Shown here: one piece after another, positions 58,181-64,000 of the stretch
How positions within the stretch are numbered: position 1 is the stretch's first letter
Layout: every line of letters begins with the position of its first letter
Assembly: GCA_963764685.1 (NCBI GenBank)
Contig: CAVXTT010000031.1
Coordinates: forward strand, 1-64,000
DNA length: 64,000 nt
Reading direction: 5' to 3'
DNA from: CAVXTT01 sp963764685
GTDB taxonomy: Bacteria; Bacteroidota; Ignavibacteria; Ignavibacteriales; Ignavibacteriaceae
Notes under the pieces: model-generated
Told to the model about the DNA's origin: nothing
Databases searched by the model: none
What the model saw: the letters and a program-made list of their open reading frames with translations, nothing else
Position numbers and translations under genes: made by a program

Positions 58181-59689
58181 TTAAAAACCAAGTATTGTTA
58201 TAGAGTTTTTAGCAAAATCAATAAGTGGAGTGAAGTAAATTCCAAAAATCAAGATTGGAATTACTAATACGAGAACTACAGCTGTATTAACTTTTGAAAC
58301 TTCCCATATAGCAGCTTCTTTTTCGGGTTTAATCAGATACATATGCTTTAAAACCCTGATATAGTAATATAACGATACAACTGTGTTAAGGAGAGCAATA
58401 ACAGCGAGAGTGATCATCTTTGCATCAACAAGTGCAATAAACAAATAAAGCTTTCCGATAAATCCGGCAGTAGGGGGCAAACCTGTTAGTGAAACAAGAA
58501 ATATTGCTAATGATACTCCCAATAAAGGAGTAGAATATCCAAGTCCATTGTAATCATCAAGCTCTTCACTTCCGATCTTATTTGCAATGAGCATCACTAT
58601 TAAAAAAGCTCCCAGGTTCATGACCGTATAGATTGCGAAGTAGACCATTATAGCCATAAGACCCTGATTTGACATTACAGCTAAACCCAGAAGCAGGTAA
58701 CCTGCATGTGCAATACTGGAATAAGCAAGCATTCTTTTAAGATTCTTTTGCCATAATGCTGCAAAATTTCCCAGAGTCATAGTAACAACGGATATAATTA
58801 CTATGAACATCTGCCAGTCGAATAATTCAATCAGATGCCAGTAACCTGATGTATCAATTGACTTAATGAAAGTAATTTTAATGAATCGTATAAGAAGTGC
58901 AAAACCAGCGGCTTTACTAGCTACTGAGAGATATGCAGTTATTGCAACTGGTGCTCCTTCATATACATCGGGGGTCCAGAAGTGAAATGGTGCTGCAGAG
59001 ATTTTATATCCGATTCCTACAAAGATCAGCAATCCTGATAAGAGGAATGTTATCGACTGGTATTCCTGGAGCTGTATTAAAGAGTTGATTTCATAAAGAT
59101 TGGTGCTTCCTGTAAGACCGAATATGATTGAAATACCGAATAGCATGATCCCTGAGGAAATTGCACCGTATATAACGTACTTTAATGAAGCTTCACTGTT
59201 CCTTTTGCTTGTCTTAGTAAATCCTGTAAGAATATAAGATGACATTGAAACAAGTTCTATGGCCAGGTATATGATTATCAGATCTGCAGCTGAGATAAGG
59301 AAAAACATTCCCAGGACCATTCCGAAAAGAAGGGTATAATATTCGCCAAGTCTATCAGAGGATTCTTTGATTTCCTTTGAGCTGGCAGAAAAAATAACGA
59401 TGAAGATTGAAGAAACAACTATCAGGACTTTGAAGAAAGTACCGAATGAATCCACAATCATCATTCCTGAATCCGGCCGTATGGAGAAAGCAAAAGTATT
59501 AACTCCGAACAAATCAATTACGAAATATCCTGCTATAAGTAGCCCGGCAACAGATATATAAGGGAGCAGCTTTTTATTTTTTGCTGAGATCAGATCCGCC
59601 ATTACTATTGCCACCAGAGCTGCTGAAAGGACCAGCTCAGGAATAAAAAGGCTAAGGCTTTGGGTTAAATAATTTAAATCTGTATTCAC
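58181..59689 (-). CDS. nuoN: NADH-quinone oxidoreductase subunit N
   Basis: 502 residues with about 14 membrane segments. The antiporter-like core is recognisable (YLAIELVSMSSYILTGF with conserved Glu; Lys in GIGYKISAAPFHFWTPDVYEGAP; KRMLAYSSIAHAGYLLLGLA). It is a proton-pumping subunit of complex I. It is intact and the last of the nuoJ-K-L-M-N group; it follows nuoM by 26 bases. Confidence 0.93.
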   Translation of the reverse strand: MNTDLNYLTQSLSLFIPELVLSAALVAIVMADLISAKNKKLLPYISVAGLLIAGYFVIDLFGVNTFAFSIRPDSGMMIVDSFGTFFKVLIVVSSIFIVIFSASSKEIKESSDRLGEYYTLLFGMVLGMFFLISAADLIIIYLAIELVSMSSYILTGFTKTSKRNSEASLKYVIYGAISSGIMLFGISIIFGLTGSTNLYEINSLIQLQEYQSITFLLSGLLIFVGIGYKISAAPFHFWTPDVYEGAPVAITAYLSVASKAAGFALLIRFIKITFIKSIDTSGYWHLIELFDWQMFIVIISVVTMTLGNFAALWQKNLKRMLAYSSIAHAGYLLLGLAVMSNQGLMAIMVYFAIYTVMNLGAFLIVMLIANKIGSEELDDYNGLGYSTPLLGVSLAIFLVSLTGLPPTAGFIGKLYLFIALVDAKMITLAVIALLNTVVSLYYYIRVLKHMYLIKPEKEAAIWEVSKVNTAVVLVLVIPILIFGIYFTPLIDFAKNSITILGF

Positions 59690-59715
59690 TTTTTATCTTA
59701 ATATCTATTAGTTAA

Positions 59716-61322
59716 TTAAAGACCACCAATTGAACTATAAAATACTTTTGCATCAGCCATCAGCTTCACCATTGTATTCACAGAAGAATTCATCAGGTCG
59801 AGCATAGCCGAAGGATATACTCCAAGGAATAAGATTACGATGCTCAACGGTACCAGCATTGCATATTCTCTGAAATCCAAGTCAGTAAAGTTGACCATTT
59901 CTCTTTTAACTGGCCAAGTAAATACTCTCTGGAGTGTCCAGAGCATATAGCCTGCACCCAGGAGGATTCCAAGTGTAGAAATTATCGTTAGAATTCTGAT
60001 TGATGTTTCATCCGAATGCTCCAAGGAATACAAAAGCCTCGGAAATAAATCCGCTTAATCCGGGCAAACCGATTGCAGCAAAGAATGCAAGTGTTGCAAA
60101 TCCTGTATAAACCGGCATTTGATTGGCCATTCCGCCAAAGTCATCGAGCCCTCTTGTATGGGTTCTATCGTATAGTAACTCCCACAATAAGGAATAACAT
60201 TGCTGTAATTGTACCGTGGTTAAACATCTGAAGAACGCACCTGAAATACCAAGTGTATTCATTGAAGCCATTCCAAGCATTACAAAGCCCATGTGGGAAA
60301 CGGAGGAATAGGCAATCAGTTTCTTGAAATCTTTCTGAGCCATTGCGCAGAGCGCACCGTATATAATATTTATCATTCCGAACAATGCGATGTAATAGGC
60401 AAGTTGAAGCTAATTTCCGGAAAAACGGGATAACATACTCTCAAAATTCCATATGTACCCATCTTTAAGAAGAACACCTGCAAGAATTACACTTATTGCC
60501 GTAGGTGCTTCAACATGTGCATCCGGAAACCAGGTGTGGAACGGGAACATCGGTATTTTTATTGCAAAGCCTACAAATAATGCCAAATAAGCATAAAATC
60601 TTAGGTTAGTTGGATTCAGTGGAGAAAGTATTCCGGTCTGCTGTATAGCTGTTTGCATCCATCATTGAAAGCATATTAAATGTGAATACTTTTGTTCCGT
60701 CAGCCAGGGTTTCCATTGAGTCTGAAATATAAACCTACCATCACCAGCAAAATGAATACGCTGCCGAATAAAGTATAGAGGAAGAATTTTATAGCAGCAT
60801 ATTCTCTTCTTGGACCGCCCCAGATTCCAATTAGGAAATACATCGGGCAGAAGCATCAATTCCCAAAAGACGTAGAAGAGGAAGAAATCCAAGCGCTACA
60901 AATACTCCTATCATTCCGGTATTAAGGAGAAGGAAAAGGGCGAAGTATCCTTTTATTGATTTGTTTATGTTCCAGGAGGCTAAGGTTGCGATGAATGTAA
61001 TTAATGCCGTAAGCAACACCATAGGGACACTTAAACCGTCTACTCCCAGGAAATAATCTATTTTAATTGTGCCTATCCAGGAAAATCCGGATATCTCAAT
61101 CCATCTGAACTTTTCCACAAACTGAAAAGTGTCGGCATTGTTTATTCCACCCATGCTATAATTATAGCTTTCAGAATAACCGCACTTGCAATCACTGAAA
61201 CGTAGAAATTGCTAACGTATGGATTTCATTAATAATTCTTTATTTCTGGGAAGAATTAAAATAATTGCCATCCCCAGAATTGGTAAGAAGGTTACAAAAG
61301 ATAAAATTGGAAAATTTCCCAT
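59716..61322 (-). CDS. nuoM: NADH-quinone oxidoreductase subunit M, multiple frameshifts
   Basis: Start ATG at 61322 (MGNFPILSFVTFLPILGMAIILILPRN). The rest is spread over several frames: IKIDYFLGVDGLSVPMVLLTALITFIATLAS, MDFFLFYVFWELMLLP, KIPMFPFHTWFPDAHVEAPTAISVILAGVLLKDG, CAMAQKDFKKLIAYSSVSHMGFVMLG, GLPGLSGFISEAFVFLGAFG, ending YSSIGGL at 59716. Seven or more frame changes occur (near 61218, 61150, 60890, 60665, 60400, 60230 and 60020). All conserved transmembrane and proton-channel parts are present, so this is an intact gene with sequence errors. Confidence 0.88.
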
Positions 61323-63425
61323 AATAACTGATTCCGCTAATGACTTAAATAAAAACAAAAATATTACAATAGAGAATATTACAAGAACAACGTAGGTCTG
61401 CACTTTACCGGTCTGGAATTTTCTGAATATCAATACCAAAAATCCGCTCAGATAAGCCACTGAGTTTACAAAACCATCAACTACAACATTATCAAATTTT
61501 CCGCTAAAGGCTGAAATTGCCTTTGTTACAGAGGCACTGCCGTTAACAATTCCATCCACTATGGTATTATCAAACCAGGACAATAACTTTGAAAATCCAA
61601 TAGTACCTGCTACAAAAGTTTTATCATATAATTCATCAAAGTACCATTTGTTGAACGACATCTGTATAGGAAGGTTTGACTGAATCAGCAATTTTATCGG
61701 GACTTATTTTCTTCCATTGATACATATAGAAAGCAAATAAAATTCCGAAACCTGCAACTAATAATGAGATAATCATAGCAGGGTAGTGTGCATGATGCAT
61801 TGCTTCTGTATATGTTTCAGAAAATGTTATATTCAGCTGCCTGCAACTTCCTCAGCCTTCATAAATGAATACCTTGATTCCACTGGTGTAGAGATTACTG
61901 GTGCTTTAATCCATTTTGATAGAACCCATCCTTGTCCCGGATTACAGGATTTGGCGTATACCAGAAAAATATTGATAAAGCAGAAAGAGAACAAGACGGC
62001 ATTGCCATTGCAAACGGGGATTCATGTGCATGATCATATTTTTCTTTATCTCTGGCTTCACCATGGAAAGTAAGAATAATTAGTCTGAACATATAAAATG
62101 CAGTCATCATTGCAACAAAGAAATCCGACCAACGGGAATAGCCAATGCCCGGTTAATGAGCGCAAATGCAAAAGTACCGGCAAGAATTCCATCTTTGCTT
62201 AAGAAATCCTGAAGTTAAAGGAATTCCGGAAATAGCCAAGTGATGCAATCAGAAATGTAGCATAAGTAAACGGCATCTTTTTCCTAAGTCCGCCCATATT
62301 TTGTAATATCCTGTTCATGGTGCATTGCATGAATAACTGAACCTGAACCAAGGAATAAACAGGCTTTAAAGAATGCATGTGTGATCAAATGGAAGAAATG
62401 CAAACTGTATATGCACCGACGCCCAAAGCCATTATCATATAACCGAGCTGGCTTACAGTTGAATATGCCAGAACTTTTTTAATATCATTTTGAGTTAATG
62501 CTATTGTAGCCGGAATAAATGCTGATAGAGCATGCCAATTACAGCAATAACAATCATTGCATCAGCGGTTAGAATTGGGAATATTCTTACAACAAGATAA
62601 ACACCTGCAGCAACCATTGTTGCAGCATGAATAAGGGCACTGACAGGAGTTGGACCTTCCATTGCATCAGGAAGCCAGACATGTAGAGGAAATTGAGCCG
62701 ACTTTCCAATAGCACCGCAGAAAATTAGAATTCCCGTTACGGTCAGCCAGAATTCACTGTTGAAAGGGAGATGACCCAAGAGAATCTGCGCAAAAATTCT
62801 TATCAAATGAGAAAGTATGATATGTATAAAAAAGTATCAAGAATACCGGCAAACATGCCGAGATCACCAATTCTGTTTACAATGAAAGCTTTCTTTGCGG
62901 CGTCCGAAGCAGATTTCTTTTCATACCAGAAACCGATTAATAGGTAAGATGATAATCCAACCAATTCCCAGAATATATACATCATCAGAAAATTATGAGT
63001 GAATACAATTCCGCTCATCGAGAAGGTAAATAAACCCAGGTAAGCAAAGTATCTGTTGTACCTTATATCTCCCTTCATATATTCAACTGAGAAGATGTGT
63101 ACCAGCATGCTAATCAGTGTAACAGCAAAAATCATCATTACTGAGATATTGTCAACAAGCATCCCAAGCTTAATTGTCAGTTGCGCCAAAAACAGGAACA
63201 TTCCCAAGGTCAATCCAGGTAAACTCATCAACCATTGAAACGTCAGGGTAATAAGCAGCTTACTGTATAGCCAGGAATACAGCCAGAGCGAAAGTCAGGA
63301 TAATTATAACAGTTCTCGAAAAGATAAATCTTTGGAATTTTTTTTCCGAGAAATAAAGTGACAACGAAACCCAGCAGAGGTAAGAATAGAATGACTACTG
63401 CAAGTTATAATAAAAATTGATTCAT
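61323..63425 (-). CDS. nuoL: NADH-quinone oxidoreductase subunit L, multiple frameshifts
   Basis: Starts MNQFLL at 63425, then LAVVILFLPLLGFVVTLFLGKKIP in another frame. Conserved NuoL parts are visible: HIFSVEYMKGDIRYNRYFAYLGLFTFSM, YIFWELVGLSSYLLIGFWYEK, AFIVNRIGDLGMFAGI, QFPLHVWLPDAMEGPTPVSALIHAATMVAAG, and the long C-terminal lateral helix region (FNKWYFDELYDKTFVAGTIGF to FRKFQTGKVQTYVVLVI). At least eight frame changes occur. In the printed sequence the last frame has no stop and runs into nuoM; an expected stop lies one frame off near 61342. Confidence 0.88.
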
Positions 63426-63430
63426 ATACG

Positions 63431-63738
63431 TTATTCTTTTAATGTGTCTATTTCATCAACATTAACAGTTGCGAAAGTTTTATAAATATTAAGTACGATC
63501 GCAAGAGCAATGGCAGCTTCAGCCGCGGCAAGAACAATTACAAACAAAGCTATTATCTGACCTTGAAGTCCAAAGTTCCCGAACTTCGCAAAAGCAACAA
63601 AATTAATGTTTGCAGCATTAAGTATCAGTTCCAAGCCCATCAGAACCATTACTGCGTTCTTCCGTGTAATAATTCCGAAAATCCCAAGCGAAAACAGATA
63701 GAACTTATTACTAAAAAATGATTTAATGTTATTTGCAT
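63431..63738 (-). CDS. nuoK: NADH-quinone oxidoreductase subunit K (one frameshift)
   Basis: ATG 63738 gives MQITLNHFLVISSI, the standard NuoK start. The frame changes near 63697 and continues LFSLGIFGIITRKNAVMVLMGLELILNAANINFVAFA (conserved membrane Glu) to EIDTLKE. A TTG at 63748 opens the second frame and can mislead gene callers. About 102 residues and three membrane helices. It is the small proton-channel subunit between nuoJ and nuoL. Confidence 0.9.
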
Positions 63739-63751
63739 ATCTTTTCAAAAT

Positions 63752-64000
63752 TTATTTTCTGGCCATTGATGCTGCTCCTATGAGCGCAACAAGTAATATA
63801 ATACCCAGGAGTTCAAACACAAGTACATACTCCTGCATAAGAAGATAATCCGAGTCCGAGGCTGTTGAATTTGACATTGGGGTGTCGAAATTTTCCAGTT
63901 TGTATTTGAATAAGGCAGCTATAAGAAAACCACGCAAATAAACCTACACCAATAGCAGCCGGAATAAGCTGAAATGTGCCGGTTTTAATTTCAACACTGG
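63752..64000 (-). CDS. nuoJ: NADH-quinone oxidoreductase subunit J, C-terminal part (start outside window, one frameshift)
   Basis: The visible part ends LLMQEYVLVFELLGIILLVALIGAASMARK, the conserved last helix of NuoJ (EYVLVFELLGIILL). Upstream, LIAALFKYKLENFDTP is in the same frame, and the frame changes near 63930. The start lies beyond the window. It is the first visible gene of the nuoJKLMN run. Confidence 0.85.

Noticed and set aside
61212..61691. Fusion of NuoL and NuoM suggested by one open frame
   Set aside because: The C-terminus of NuoL and the N-terminus of NuoM are both standard, and a stop lies one frame off near 61,342. A missing or extra base explains the open frame.

Overview
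The window joins two unrelated genomes. Bases 1 to about 8,210 are visibly G+C-rich and look alphaproteobacterial (Hyphomicrobiales/Bradyrhizobium-like): class III cyclase-TPR proteins, a TorF-type porin, a PQQ alcohol dehydrogenase with its cytochrome c, a YVTN beta-propeller remnant and three copies of a dispersed triple-hairpin repeat. From about 8,225 to the end the DNA is A+T-rich and looks like Ignavibacteria or a close relative in the Bacteroidota/Chlorobi group: a Bat operon, proteins ending in the NYPNPFNPST-type sorting domain, a PorV-like protein, a TonB receptor, and fused E1 alpha/beta. The join cuts two genes in mid-reading-frame at one point (a YVTN gene on the minus strand, batA on the plus strand), so an assembly chimera is the simplest explanation.

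Layout of the Ignavibacteria-like part. 8.2-13.3 kb: batA(partial)-batB-batC-batD-batE plus a YHS-domain protein. 13.3-16.4 kb (minus): response regulator/histidine kinase pair and a beta-barrel protein. 16.5-19.8 kb (minus): gatE-gatD, the archaeal-type Glu-tRNA(Gln) amidotransferase, unexpected in a bacterium. 20.1-25.1 kb: M28 peptidase, PD40 propeller, secreted amidase. 25.2-29.1 kb: MerR regulator with a Cys-rich tail, divergent from a 2-oxoacid:ferredoxin oxidoreductase (korA-korB). 29.2-30.4 kb (minus): small protein and membrane protein. 30.5-37.4 kb: lpdA-lipB-E1-E2-lipA, a self-contained 2-oxoacid dehydrogenase and lipoylation operon. 37.9-51.2 kb: block of secreted or outer-membrane proteins (sorting-domain proteins, lipoproteins, TonB receptor, PorV-like protein, an HKD nuclease/phospholipase-like protein). 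51.3-53.1 kb: atpD-atpC. 53.2-56.5 kb (minus): LON-domain protein, superoxide dismutase, and an iscA-like / hypothetical / cysteine desulfurase group. 56.7-58.1 kb: TPR lipoprotein and DUF1232 protein. 58.2-64.0 kb (minus): nuoJ-K-L-M-N of complex I.

Many conserved housekeeping genes (korA, korB, atpD, nuoL, nuoM, the TonB receptor, the cysteine desulfurase) are broken by single-base indels, clustered at 26-28.7, 40-52 and 60-64 kb, while 30.5-40 kb is clean. This looks like sequence error from poorly polished reads rather than gene decay. I give one span per gene and state where the frame changes. No tRNA, rRNA or CRISPR was recognised.
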